A stretch of 64,000 nucleotides of DNA from the NCBI GenBank assembly GCA_965218945.1, contig OZ244718.1, positions 124,001 through 188,000 of the forward strand. Direction: 5' to 3'. Each line of letters opens with the position of its first letter. The stretch's first letter is position 1. A program made the translations under genes and the position numbers. Positions 1 through 8,153 of the stretch are shown piece by piece. Below the pieces are notes generated by a model. That model worked only from the letters and a program-made list of their open reading frames with translations. It was not told where the DNA came from and ran no database searches. The stretch is from DAOUJW01 sp965218945. GTDB taxonomy: Bacteria > Chloroflexota > Dehalococcoidia > Lucifugimonadales > UBA2985.

Positions 1-136
1 TGTGTGAACAGGCCCTAGACCGCAACTACATTTGCCGAGAATTCATTTCTCGCGAACCTCTGGGGTTGCTACCTTGATGGCCTCAGCGACTGCGATCCAG
101 CCGTCGTTGAAGGTGAAAATTCGGGCTGTACCCTTA

Positions 137-826
137 CTATTCCGGCGCCAGCCCAAGGTGCTCCTGAAAGGCCCTGGCGCCTTGCGGCGTTACCTGCACC
201 AAACGCGGGCCGGAGCCGGGCCGCAGCCATTCCATTGCGAAGTAATGCCTAGTGAGCGCTGCTCCGAGGGCGCCACCCAGGTGGTCCCGCTTGTCCGTCC
301 AGTCCAGGCAGCGCCGAGCGAACATCCTTCGCTGTCGCCTTACCGCCTCCAAGTCGATGCCCAACCTGAAGCAGAATGCCTGCCCCTCTTCGGAGAGCAG
401 AAATCCCTTCTCGTGGGGAGTCAAGTAGCCCTGGGAGACCATTACGCGAGCCAGCGACGACCCAAGCCGCCCCGCCAGATGGTCGTAGCAGGTTCTGGCG
501 AGCTCTATTTCCGTAAGGGAGCGCGTGGGCGGCTTCTTTCGGCCTGGGAGCAACTCGTACATGGTTTCCACCACTTCTGAGACTCGCGGCTCGGAAATCC
601 GGTAGTACCGATGCCGCCCGTTCCGCTCGAAACTCACAATACCCGCTTCCACCAGCCTGCCGAGGTGCGTGCTGGCTGTGTTGAAGGCCACGCGGGAGAT
701 GATTCCCAGTTCCGTGGCCGAGCGAGGGTTGCCGTCCAGCAGCGCCTCAAGTATCCGTCTTCTGGGTGGAGAGGCCAGAAGAGCGGCCAGTCCCTCGATT
801 GACTCGATTGATCTAGCTGCATCCAT
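137..826 (-). CDS. ArsR-type winged-helix transcriptional regulator
   Basis: A 229-residue protein. Its first ~85 residues form an ArsR-like winged helix: LASPPRRRILEALL, then a recognition-helix region around FNTASTHLGRLVEAGIV, then a wing with RNGRHRYYRIS. The C-terminal ~140 residues, rich in Arg/Leu and including EGQAFCFRLGIDLE, resemble the effector half of long ArsR proteins such as YgaV-like regulators, but I see no clear metal-thiolate site. The gene diverges from the MFS exporter at 902, with 75 bp between the two starts. That is the classic arrangement for local control of an exporter by its own sensor. The start is ATG at 826. The ligand is unknown. Confidence 0.8.
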   Translation of the reverse strand: MDAARSIESIEGLAALLASPPRRRILEALLDGNPRSATELGIISRVAFNTASTHLGRLVEAGIVSFERNGRHRYYRISEPRVSEVVETMYELLPGRKKPPTRSLTEIELARTCYDHLAGRLGSSLARVMVSQGYLTPHEKGFLLSEEGQAFCFRLGIDLEAVRRQRRMFARRCLDWTDKRDHLGGALGAALTRHYFAMEWLRPGSGPRLVQVTPQGARAFQEHLGLAPE

Positions 827-901
827 ATTTCGATGTTACTGGAATCATTGAATACTGTATACCCCTACAATTGCCTCAACCTTGTGTTGAGAGGTGGAAA
901 C

Positions 902-2149
902 ATGCACGACAACCCCAACGCCCCGCGCCGTCCTATACTCATTATTTTCGCGAACGTGTCCTATCGGTGGTTGTTTTTCGCCGGCGTTATGGTGAACGTC
1001 GGCGTATGGGCGTGGCTCCTCTCAAGCAACTACATCGTATACCAGATAACGCAGTCGCCTTTCCTGGCGCAACTCAACGGCGTCGCCTTTGCCGTGCCGA
1101 ACCTGCTTATTGGCATCCTCAGTGGCGTACTTGCCGACAGCTTCGACCGGCGCAGGCTGCTTCAGGTGTCCTACCTCTTAAACGGCGCCGTCGCCCTGTT
1201 CTTCGCCTGGATGGTCTTGAAGTTCCACGTCGAGGCATGGCAGGTGATGGGAGCCACACTGATCATAGGCTCTGTGAACACCCTGGATTGGGCTTCCCGG
1301 TGGACTCTGGCCTCGAACGTAGTTGAGCGGCGGGTTCTCCCATACACCATGGCCTTGGAAGCGTCTTCGTTGATGGGTGGGCAGTTCGCGGGGCCTTGGT
1401 TGGCAGGGGCTCTTGTGGGCATCGCGCCCCTGGGGCATGTTGGAGTCGCTATCCCTCTTGCGGTAATTGGATCCCTGTTCCTGGCAGGGGCTCTTGTGAT
1501 GCTTAGGGTCACTCCCCTGGTTCCACAGGAGTTCAAAGCATTCGAGGTGCGGACGGTATGGGCCAGAACCGTTGAGGGGTTTTCCGTAGTTGCAGGAAAT
1601 CGCGTGGTTATCGGAACACTTGGCATTGCCTTCTTGGTCAACGCCTTTTTCTATTCCCATACGTCATTGATTCCAGCCTTCGCCAAGGACGTCTTGCGCG
1701 TAGGCCCGTCGCCAATGGGCCTTCTGGGAGGCGCGCAAGGAATGGGAGCACTGGTGGGGGCCACGTACATCGCCCTGCAGAGCGACATCCGCCGGAACTC
1801 AATCTACTTCATCGTGGGTTCCCTAATGACGTTGATCGGCCTGCTGGCGTTCTCCATCTCACGGTTTTATCCCATCGCACTGGGGAGCCTGTTCTTTGCC
1901 GGCCTTGGCCTTGGGGGGTTCTCCTCGATGCTCACAACGCTGACGCTCACCTCCGTCAGCGATGAGATGCGCGGCCGCGCCAGCGGCATGGTAAACCTCG
2001 CCATTGGCGGATGGCCCCTGGGTTTGCTGGTTGTAGGAGTATTGGCGGAGCTGAGAGGACCGAGCTTAGCCCTGATCTGCACCTCCGCGACAGGCCTGGC
2101 AGTAACAGCCATATGGTCGTATAAATGCAAGGAGATGCGTAAAGTGTAA
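902..2149 (+). CDS. MFS permease (EntS/MFS_3-like exporter)
   Basis: A 415-residue integral membrane protein with about 12 hydrophobic segments. An MFS signature loop follows TM2 (VLADSFDRRRLL). The family resembles EntS/tetracycline-like exporters, where proton antiport expels small molecules; the substrate cannot be read from sequence. ATG 902 is preceded by GAGAGGTGG at good distance. An upstream in-frame ATG at 833 would add a stretch without a ribosome site and overlap the regulatory region. The divergent ArsR gene at 826 probably represses it. It ends in the usual basic cytoplasmic tail (CKEMRKV). Confidence 0.85.
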   Translation: MHDNPNAPRRPILIIFANVSYRWLFFAGVMVNVGVWAWLLSSNYIVYQITQSPFLAQLNGVAFAVPNLLIGILSGVLADSFDRRRLLQVSYLLNGAVALFFAWMVLKFHVEAWQVMGATLIIGSVNTLDWASRWTLASNVVERRVLPYTMALEASSLMGGQFAGPWLAGALVGIAPLGHVGVAIPLAVIGSLFLAGALVMLRVTPLVPQEFKAFEVRTVWARTVEGFSVVAGNRVVIGTLGIAFLVNAFFYSHTSLIPAFAKDVLRVGPSPMGLLGGAQGMGALVGATYIALQSDIRRNSIYFIVGSLMTLIGLLAFSISRFYPIALGSLFFAGLGLGGFSSMLTTLTLTSVSDEMRGRASGMVNLAIGGWPLGLLVVGVLAELRGPSLALICTSATGLAVTAIWSYKCKEMRKV

Positions 2150-2267
2150 CGGGCGGCTCGTGTGTTTCGAGCTATAGGCCTACAATCTAAGAAAGCCTGC
2201 CAAATTGTCCATATAGCCCGACCCTCAGGATAGTCCGGCGAGATCACTCGGCTTGACAACGAAGGAG

Positions 2268-2414
2268 ATGACCGAGATTACCTTACCCAAAGTGCCCACA
2301 AGCTCATTTCTATCCGCGAGACCTCCCTCCAAGGAACTCCCCAAAGTTATCAAAGGTCTCCTTCCACAGGCAGAACAACGATCAAGAAAAGCGATTCTCG
2401 TATACGGCTGCTAG
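2268..2414 (+). CDS. Short ORF, possibly a truncated gene
   Basis: A 48-codon ORF beginning MTEITLPKVPTSS and ending RKAILVYGC. A TTGACA hexamer overlaps the region just upstream, and GGAG lies directly against the ATG, which is too close for a normal ribosome site. The last bases (GGCTGCTAG, 2406-2414) match the terminal inverted repeat of the nearby IS1182 element, so the ORF may have been cut by an old insertion and excision. No family is recognised. It could equally be chance. Confidence 0.2.
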   Translation: MTEITLPKVPTSSFLSARPPSKELPKVIKGLLPQAEQRSRKAILVYGC

Positions 2415-2445
2415 GGCTAACCGCTCTGTCCGGGGACGGTGAGCT

Positions 2446-2475
2446 CCACCACACTGGACAAAATCAAGAACCTTC
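2446..2475 (+). repeat. Left copy of 30-bp direct repeat flanking the nuclease pair
   Basis: This 30-bp sequence (begins CCACCACACTG, ends AAGAACCTTC) recurs in the same orientation at 4839-4868 with one mismatch. The two copies bracket the two PD-(D/E)XK genes with little else between them. Confidence 0.75.
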
Positions 2476-2792
2476 ACGCTTAGGCTGGTTCTGAACTTGG
2501 AGTCAGGGCCTAGTCGCACTATTTCAAGCTAAGTGGCCTACGGTCTGCGGCGGGGTAGACTTCTTGTTTGTGGACGTAGTTACAGCAGCCCCTTGCCAAC
2601 TTCCAATTGACCTTAGTTCGGGTCGGACTATCACCATCGCGCAGGCCGAGATTGGTATGGGAACGCTGACAGACACAATACGGCCAGGGTTACGCCATCT
2701 CGATCCCCTGCATTTCACCCTCCGGGATGCGCTGGTTAACGATGGACCTGAATGACGGCTAAGCATACCAAGGCTCCGGAACCGGACTTCAT

Positions 2793-3755
2793 TCACAGAA
2801 GGTACCGATTTCGCATCCACGTGGCCCATTCAGTTAGTCCCTCCGCCTCACCGGCGTCCACCACCTTGGAAGCTGGCAGCGTAGGGGCCATAGATGGGTC
2901 TGGCAGCATCTCTCGCCATTTCATCCAACTCTCGCCGATTTCCGGATTGCCGTCATGAGCGCACAAGACGAACCACGTCCTGGGAATCTCCCAAACTTCA
3001 TCCTGCTCTAGCCCTCTGGCTATAGCCAGATTCCGCATCGGCTGCTGCATTCCGAAGGCGAAAGGACAGGGCCCGGAGCGGTCAGCTCCAGGAAATGCCT
3101 TTGACACAGAGCCGTAGTCACCTGCGAAGATTTCCCAGTAACGCCGGTCCCTTCGCTGGTGCGCTGGTCTCCTGAGGTAGCATGCCGAAGGCTCGTCAAA
3201 GAACCGGAACGCCGAGTCGCAAACGTCCAAGCGTCGGTTCGCGGAGCTAGTCCGACCCCTGCAATGAGTAAAATCCAGTTCGCTCAGTTTGACTTCGATA
3301 AGGACTGCGCACCGCGGTCCGCTGGCCATCCGGCACCAGAGGACTACATCCACCCCAGTCGCGGGTTCATTCCCGACCGGTCGCTCACCATTCAGTTCCC
3401 CAAGCAGGCCCCCAGGTGGCACCCACTCAAACGAGATACCATCGACGGAGATGTCGGTGCCGATCGATCTCCCCACTCGACTGGACAATTCATCCCTGCT
3501 ACCTCGCCTGAAGGGAAGGAATAGGTTGAAAGCGAAAATCTGCGAACTCCTGAGGTGCGAGGAGTACTGATGTAGCCTCACAGAGTCCTCTTGAACCATC
3601 TCCAAGGCCAACTCCCGGTATCCCGGATAGATGCCGTCGGCCCAGTGGTTCCAGTCCCGCCGCGTTGACCCGTCAACCCCAGATCTCCACTGCCGGAGAT
3701 GTGCTTGCAAGGTGTCCGCAAAGGACTGGGCGTTGTTCTGGAATTCGGAGCCCAT
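2793..3755 (-). CDS. PD-(D/E)XK nuclease-like protein (putative restriction endonuclease)
   Basis: A 320-residue protein. The core motif is GVDVVLW followed after a turn by AVLIEVKLSE, giving the Asp...Glu-Val-Lys pattern of PD-(D/E)XK nucleases at roughly residues 133-160. An N-terminal SSQIFAFNLFLPF segment, scattered cysteines and RRYWEIF resemble the PGN_0703-like family of putative restriction endonucleases; that family name is from memory and tentative. No methyltransferase lies beside it. Its start is 1 bp from the stop of the upstream gene (3757-4701), so the two are probably translationally coupled. The pair sits between 30-bp direct repeats and next to an IS, which suggests horizontal transfer and a defence role. 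Confidence 0.6.
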   Translation of the reverse strand: MGSEFQNNAQSFADTLQAHLRQWRSGVDGSTRRDWNHWADGIYPGYRELALEMVQEDSVRLHQYSSHLRSSQIFAFNLFLPFRRGSRDELSSRVGRSIGTDISVDGISFEWVPPGGLLGELNGERPVGNEPATGVDVVLWCRMASGPRCAVLIEVKLSELDFTHCRGRTSSANRRLDVCDSAFRFFDEPSACYLRRPAHQRRDRRYWEIFAGDYGSVSKAFPGADRSGPCPFAFGMQQPMRNLAIARGLEQDEVWEIPRTWFVLCAHDGNPEIGESWMKWREMLPDPSMAPTLPASKVVDAGEAEGLTEWATWMRNRYLL

Positions 3756-3756
3756 A

Positions 3757-4701
3757 TCAGGAACTGCCTACCTGTGCGGGAAGGGCACCGTCTTCAATTG
3801 CCCAAGTCTCGATGCAGGAAACCCCTGGAGGTCGGTGTCCATTGCAGATCCGCAGTACCTCCTCGTAGCGGCGTTTGACCTCGGCCCTCCTCCGGTCGGG
3901 GCCGAACTCTATGGCAGGACGGAGTCCCCCAGAGAGCTTCCTTACTGGCGGGGAGGCCAACCCTAACTCAATCCTCGCATCAATCAGTGATTGCAATTGG
4001 GGACGCACTATTTCCAGAGCCCAGTGCCATTCCCATATGTAGTGTAGGAGTTGGTAAGGGGTGTAGAAAACGGAGGCGGGGCCGGCTCCAGCATTCTTCA
4101 GCTCAAGCAACACCAACCGCCCGTCTGTATCGACGGCCAACCGATCCAGCTTGTTTCCGACTTCTGGAACCTCGTCCCACCCCTCCAGATCAACTATGGA
4201 CTGTAATTCACGTCTGGCCTGTACAAGACCGTCGGCATGTCTTCGTGGAGCTGATGACGGATAGCTGAGAACGGCTTCGCGGTCAAATGAAACCCAAGGC
4301 TCCGTCACGCGAGACCACATGGATTGGACCGCCCCTTCTCCGGCGACGTGCCTCCGGTCTACCGAAACCCTCGCCACGTACCTATCCAAGGACTGTCTGA
4401 AATCGACGGATTGCTCCGGGTGCCAGATACGGAAGATGTCCCTGCCACAATCCTGCTCTCGGTAGGTTCTATGAGCGGAGGCAGCTACAGTTCCATCCAC
4501 AGTTCTCCGGACGACCAAAAGCCTGGTGAGTCCGCAGTAAATTTGTACCTCGTCGGCCACCCGAAGGTGGACATCCAATTCCGTGCCAGCAACATTTCGA
4601 TGGTTCAGGCCAGGGAGGGACTCTAGCATTCCGCCGGATGACATGAGCCTCTTCAGATCCTCTGATGGAACCCGAGCATAGGTCACGTTTGTGAACCTCA
4701 A
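3757..4701 (-). CDS. Second PD-(D/E)XK nuclease-fold protein
   Basis: A 314-residue protein starting at TTG 4701 with GGAGG upstream. Around residues 190-215 it reads VGNKLDRLAVDTDG, then LVLLELKNAG, the Asp...Glu-X-Lys arrangement of PD-(D/E)XK enzymes. PYQLLHYIWEW after it could supply the supporting Gln/Tyr helix seen in this fold. The N-terminal half, rich in Arg and Val, has no domain I recognise and may bind the substrate or sense it. It is the first gene of a two-gene unit with the other nuclease-like gene. Function is inferred only from fold motifs; it could be a structure-dependent nuclease or an inactive partner. Confidence 0.55.
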   Translation of the reverse strand: MRFTNVTYARVPSEDLKRLMSSGGMLESLPGLNHRNVAGTELDVHLRVADEVQIYCGLTRLLVVRRTVDGTVAASAHRTYREQDCGRDIFRIWHPEQSVDFRQSLDRYVARVSVDRRHVAGEGAVQSMWSRVTEPWVSFDREAVLSYPSSAPRRHADGLVQARRELQSIVDLEGWDEVPEVGNKLDRLAVDTDGRLVLLELKNAGAGPASVFYTPYQLLHYIWEWHWALEIVRPQLQSLIDARIELGLASPPVRKLSGGLRPAIEFGPDRRRAEVKRRYEEVLRICNGHRPPGVSCIETWAIEDGALPAQVGSS

Positions 4702-4838
4702 TTTGCCTCCATTACTACTGCATAGTTGAATATTATTCTATTACGCTTTCTTCCATGTGGAAAGCTGGAATCGCATTTGGGAAAATCCTTTAGGCACTAA
4801 ATGTGGGGACCTTTCCTGAATTACTATCAGGTCAGCGC

Positions 4839-4868
4839 CCACCACACTGAACAAAATCAAGAACCTTC
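4839..4868 (+). repeat. Right copy of 30-bp direct repeat
   Basis: It matches 2446-2475 at 29 of 30 positions. It lies downstream of the divergent edge of the nuclease pair and 22 bp before the left end of the IS1182 element. It may be an attachment-site duplication or the end of another mobile element. Confidence 0.75.
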
Positions 4869-4890
4869 GTATTGAGGTTCACACTGCCGT

Positions 4891-6460
4891 TCTAGCAGCC
4901 TGTCCGAGAAACACAGTTGGCGAGTGGTTGGGTGTATGATGGGTCCAGTCCAGTAGCGGGGAGTTGTTGATGAGCAAGACCTACCTTCCCTACGAACCCG
5001 ACCAGCAGTTGCTGTTGCCAGCGGCGTTGCAGGAGTGGCTGCCTGACGACCATCTGGCCTACTTCATATCCGACGTGGTGGACCAGTTGGACATGTCGGA
5101 GGTCACCGCTCGCTACGAGCGGGAACGGCGTGGCGGGCCGCCGTATCATCCACGGATGATGGTCAAGGCGCTGCTGTATGGCTACTGCGTCGGGGTGGCG
5201 TCCTCACGGCGTATCGCCCGGCGTCTCCACGAGGACATCGCCTTCAGGGTGTTGGCGGCGAACAACACACCGGACTTCCGGACCATCTCCGACTTTCGCA
5301 AGGATAATCTGGATGCGCTGTCGGGCCTGTTCGTACAGGTACTGGCGTTGTGCCAGCGGGCGGGGCTGGTGAAGCTGGGGCACGTGGCGCTGGACGGCAT
5401 GAAGGTCAAGGCCAACGCATCGAAGCATAAGGCGATGAGTTACCAACGGATGAAAGAGAGGGAAGCGCAGTTGGCGGCGGAGGTAGCGGAGTTGTTGCGA
5501 CAGGCCCAGGCAGCGGATGATGAGGAAGACCGGCGGTACGGCAAAGACAAGCGTGGAGATGAGTTGCCGGAGGAGTTGGCCTTTCGAGAGGGTCGGTTGG
5601 AGAAGATACGGGAAGCCATGGCGGCGCTGGAAGCCGAGGCGCAGGCGGCTGGCGAACAGGCCGAGGCCGAAGGTGGTAAGCACCCGGGTGTGCCCGACGA
5701 CAAGGCCCAGCGCAACTTCACCGATACCGAGTCGCGCATCATCCCCGCGCCTGGAGGAAAGGACTTTCTGCAAGGGTACAACTGTCAGGCGGTGGTGGAC
5801 AGCGCTCACCAGGTGATCGTGGCGGCGCGGGCCACCAACCAGACTTCGGATAAGCAACAGGCTGCGGCGATGATGGAGGAGACCATCGACAACGTCGGCG
5901 CAGTCCCCAGGGAAGTATCCGCCGATGCCGGCTACTACTCGGCAAAGGCAGTCGATGAGCTTTATGCTCTGGGCGTGGACCCGTTCGTCGCGCCGGAGCA
6001 GACCCGCCACGGCCGGGTTGTGCCACCCGCGCCCCGAGGTCGCATACCCATCCATCTGTCTCCCAGGGACCGGATGCGACGGAAGTTACAGACCAGGCGG
6101 GGTCGGCAGCGCTACGCTTTGCGGATGCAAACTGTGGAGCCGGTATTCGGCCAGATCAAGCAGGGCCGGGGATTCCGGCAGTTCCTGCTGCGGGGACTGG
6201 AGAAGGTGAACGGCGAATGGTAGCTGATCTGCACGGGCCACAACCTGCTCAAACTGTTCCGCTTTGGGGTCAATCTGCACAGGAAAGCACGTGGCGGTGG
6301 GCCAGCCCAACGCATCAGGAACTCTTGCCGAGGTAGTGAGCACAGCGATATTCGCAAAGCTGTCTGGGGGCTGGCTGGGGCAACCGGCACAATTAGTTGT
6401 CGCGATCCACTGTCGCTGACCCGCAAGAACCGTTAGGTTATCCTCGGACGGGCTGCTAGA
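4891..6460 (+). mobile_element. IS1182-family insertion sequence
   Basis: Terminal inverted repeats are visible: left 4891-4908 (TCTAGCAGCCTGTCCGAG) and right 6443-6460, whose reverse complement differs at one base. Both termini carry CTAG, which may be the duplicated palindromic target rather than part of the element. It encloses a single transposase gene that is interrupted by an amber codon, so the copy is probably not autonomous. Confidence 0.85.
4970..6436 (+). pseudogene. IS1182-family DDE transposase, interrupted by amber stop
   Basis: ATG 4970 follows GGGGAG. The protein has the N-terminal PYEPDQQLLLPAAL region, a helix-turn-helix-like segment near residues 55-85, catalytic Asp residues in ALDGMKVKAN and SADAGYYSAK, and the Glu in TVEPVFGQIKQ with a Lys six residues on. 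A charged coiled insertion spans about residues 155-240. TAG at 6221-6223 ends the frame after VNGEW. The same frame continues without another stop to TAG 6434-6436, restoring the expected LICTGHNLLKLFRFGVN tail. One point mutation therefore explains the break. Intact length would be about 488 residues. The catalytic triad is encoded before the stop, so residual activity cannot be excluded. Confidence 0.85.
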
Positions 6461-6470
6461 CTTTGGGCCT

Positions 6471-6638
6471 ATGTGGGTGGTGGCGCTCGACGAACTGGTG
6501 ATAGCAGCCGGATGGCTGTGTGCGATAGTTTGGGCGATACTCCTGTTGGCTAGGATGACTGTTTTCCTTCTTGAACGTCCTATGCGGCCACTAGTACGGC
6601 GTTTTAACGCTTGGTTCGACTCATACTATGCCAAGTAG
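6471..6638 (+). CDS. Small putative membrane protein
   Basis: A 55-residue ORF beginning MWVVALDELVIAAG. It has one hydrophobic span over about residues 10-35 and a basic, aromatic C-terminal tail (RRFNAWFDSYYAK). It starts 11 bp after the right end of the IS, so its own promoter may have been displaced. The next small ORF overlaps its stop by 11 bp, an operon-like layout. No homologue is recognised and no strong ribosome site is seen. Confidence 0.35.
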   Translation: MWVVALDELVIAAGWLCAIVWAILLLARMTVFLLERPMRPLVRRFNAWFDSYYAK

Positions 6639-6756
6639 CCACACCGGACTCTGTAGCGTCTGTAATCTGCCAATCAGTGAGGAGCGGCTGCAACTTCAGC
6701 CAAGGGGTGTAACGTGCTCACCAGTCTTGCGCTTACAAGTCGAACCACACAAATGA
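6628..6756 (+). CDS. Zinc-ribbon-like fragment, probably frameshifted
   Basis: A 42-residue ORF overlapping the previous one. LCSVCNLPISEERLQ followed by GVTCSP looks like the first half of a small zinc ribbon of the type C-x2-C...TCS-x-x-C. The expected final cysteine is absent in this frame, and another frame continues for about 50 codons with no stop, so a frameshift near 6720 is plausible. It is probably a decaying gene. The CxxC pair could also be coincidental. Confidence 0.3.
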   Translation: MPSSHTGLCSVCNLPISEERLQLQPRGVTCSPVLRLQVEPHK

Positions 6757-6815
6757 CCCATGACAGGAGGATAGCATATGAGAACTACCCCGCGAAATGC
6801 AACAGAACCCCCGCT

Positions 6816-6848
6816 CGCTCCCTTCGACAAGCTCAGGGCGAGCGGTAT
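6816..6848. repeat. Short palindromic repeat of the TTCGACAAGCTCAGG type
   Basis: The core CCCTTCGACAAGCTCAGG is flanked by CGCTCG and CGAGCG arms. Related copies with variant cores occur near 10810-10845, 11765-11795 and 11860-11895. It is a REP-like intergenic element. Confidence 0.6.
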
Positions 6849-6892
6849 TATTTACCACTACCGACACGCGTTGGGAATATACTGCCGTAAGG

Positions 6893-7114
6893 CTAGCTGG
6901 AGTCCTCCTCTTCCGCCTTTCTCAGGACTGGCTTGAGAGGCCCCTTCACCTCGATGTAGACCATCTGCTCCGGCGCAATTGCCACCGTTGCCGTCTCCGG
7001 CCCGTCGTCCGTCTCCACCACAACCCGGTCCATCAGGCCTACCTCAAGGTCGCCCGGGTCGAAGTAGAACACCTTGCCGGATCGCTCAAACCTGACTCCG
7101 ATTACCCTTGGCAT
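6893..7114 (-). CDS. N-terminal fragment of a PSP1/RicT-family protein
   Basis: A 73-residue product. PRVIGVRFERSGKVFYFDPG and the VVVETDDGPETATV region are typical of the RicT (YaaT) N-terminus, and PLKPVLRKAEEED matches the segment just before the PSP1 domain. RicT proteins are usually about 270 residues, yet here a stop follows directly and the whole PSP1 domain is missing. It sits 2 bp after holB, the order known from holB-ricT operons in Firmicutes. It is probably a truncated, non-functional remnant; a REP-like repeat and IS debris lie just past the breakpoint. Alternatively a short paralogue may exist in this lineage. Confidence 0.6.
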   Translation of the reverse strand: MPRVIGVRFERSGKVFYFDPGDLEVGLMDRVVVETDDGPETATVAIAPEQMVYIEVKGPLKPVLRKAEEEDSS

Positions 7115-7116
7115 TT

Positions 7117-8151
7117 CTATCTCTCCCGGTTGTCCCTGCCGGCCTTTCTTGGCAGTGAGAGCATCAGCACATCCAGGCTCAGGCGCGGGTTGACGTTGGA
7201 CTCCAGAAATTCGATGGTCTCACGGGTCGCGTTGATAGCCCTTACAACCTGGGGCGTGGAGATCCACCCGGCGTGACGCCGCAGGTCTTCCATCGCCGGC
7301 GCGTTGGACACCAGGTCTTCATGACCGTTCTTGATGAGCAGCATGTCCCGCCACCAGTTCATGCCCACCTTCAGCCGCCCCAACGCCTTCTCCCAATCCC
7401 TTGAGTACAACGATGCGACCTCCTCGGCGAAGGCGAACCGCTCCTCCAGCCCGTTGTCCAGCAGGTGCGACACTCCCTCCAGCTCGGCGGTGTAGTCTTC
7501 AACTAGGCTGGGGTCTTTGGCGGCCTCTATTGCCCATCCTATCTTCCCGCCGGATAGCCGGGCCAGGTCCATCGCCTGCTCGCGGGGGACTCCCCGGGCT
7601 TCCTCCAACTCGCGGGCTATTGTATCAACGGGGACAGTCCGGAAGTCGATCTGCTGGCAACGGGAGAGGATGGTGTCGGGAATCGACTCGCTGCTGCTTG
7701 TCAGCAGTATCAGCAGCACCGACTCCGGCGGTTCCTCCAGGAGCTTGAGCAGGGCGTTGGACGCCTCCGAGGACAGGGAGGACGCTTCCTGGAATATGAA
7801 CACCCGGCACTTTCCCTCGAAGGGCTTCAGGACGGCTGCGCGCTGCGCCTCCCTCACCTGGTCTATGCCGATGTCCCTTCTCGTGCGAGTCCCGGACGTG
7901 TTCGGCTCACGATCTATGACTTGCACGTCCGAGTGGAATCCCTGGGCTATGCGGACGCACTGGTTGCAGGCGCCGCATGGCCTGGAGGCCGGTTCGTCCA
8001 GGCAGTTGACCCCCTGGGCCAAGTTCAGGGCCAGGGTTGTCTTACCAACTTGGGACGGCCCCACGAATATGTAGGCGTGGGAGAGCATATCCCGCTCCAG
8101 GCTTCTGGACAGCAGGGCAATGGCCGCCTCGTGTCCCACCACCTGCCACAT
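7117..8151 (-). CDS. holB: DNA polymerase III delta-prime subunit (clamp-loader AAA+ ATPase)
   Basis: A 344-residue AAA+ protein. HAYIFVGPSQVGKTTLA is the Walker A region (residues ~24-40). A zinc-binding cluster follows (CLDEPASRPCGACNQC), then the Walker B region FIFQEASSLSSEASNALLKL and the SRC motif in LSRCQQIDF. It acts in the clamp loader that places the beta ring on primed DNA. The intact P-loop makes it resemble gamma/tau-like subunits too, but the length (no C-terminal extension) and the ricT neighbour favour HolB. It starts 2 bp after the lysA stop, so it is co-transcribed. Confidence 0.85.
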   Translation of the reverse strand: MWQVVGHEAAIALLSRSLERDMLSHAYIFVGPSQVGKTTLALNLAQGVNCLDEPASRPCGACNQCVRIAQGFHSDVQVIDREPNTSGTRTRRDIGIDQVREAQRAAVLKPFEGKCRVFIFQEASSLSSEASNALLKLLEEPPESVLLILLTSSSESIPDTILSRCQQIDFRTVPVDTIARELEEARGVPREQAMDLARLSGGKIGWAIEAAKDPSLVEDYTAELEGVSHLLDNGLEERFAFAEEVASLYSRDWEKALGRLKVGMNWWRDMLLIKNGHEDLVSNAPAMEDLRRHAGWISTPQVVRAINATRETIEFLESNVNPRLSLDVLMLSLPRKAGRDNRER

Positions 8152-8153
8152 GG

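Larger units (their letters stand above)
2150..2792. other. Intergenic stretch without a convincing gene
   Basis: This 640-bp stretch is richer in AT than its neighbours and lies between the MFS gene and the nuclease pair. I see one 48-codon ORF (2268-2414, listed separately) and the left copy of a 30-bp direct repeat at 2446-2475. The remainder, including a 101-codon minus-strand ORF at 2524-2829, shows no recognisable motif, no ribosome site and no RNA-gene signature. Confidence 0.5.

Noticed and set aside
2404..2414. Solo IS1182 terminal repeat at GGCTGCTAG
   Set aside because: Only about 10 bases match; too short to claim an excision scar, so it is mentioned only as a possibility for the 48-codon ORF.
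2524..2829. 101-codon minus-strand ORF in the AT-richer gap
   Set aside because: No motif, no ribosome site, and composition like random sequence.
6221..6223. Programmed amber decoding (pyrrolysine) in the transposase
   Set aside because: No sign of a pyl system in view; a single point mutation in a mobile element is far simpler.
6778..6936. 52-codon ORF with an excellent AGGAGG site
   Set aside because: It runs through a REP-like repeat and into the antisense of the RicT fragment; the peptide is low in information and probably a remnant start only.
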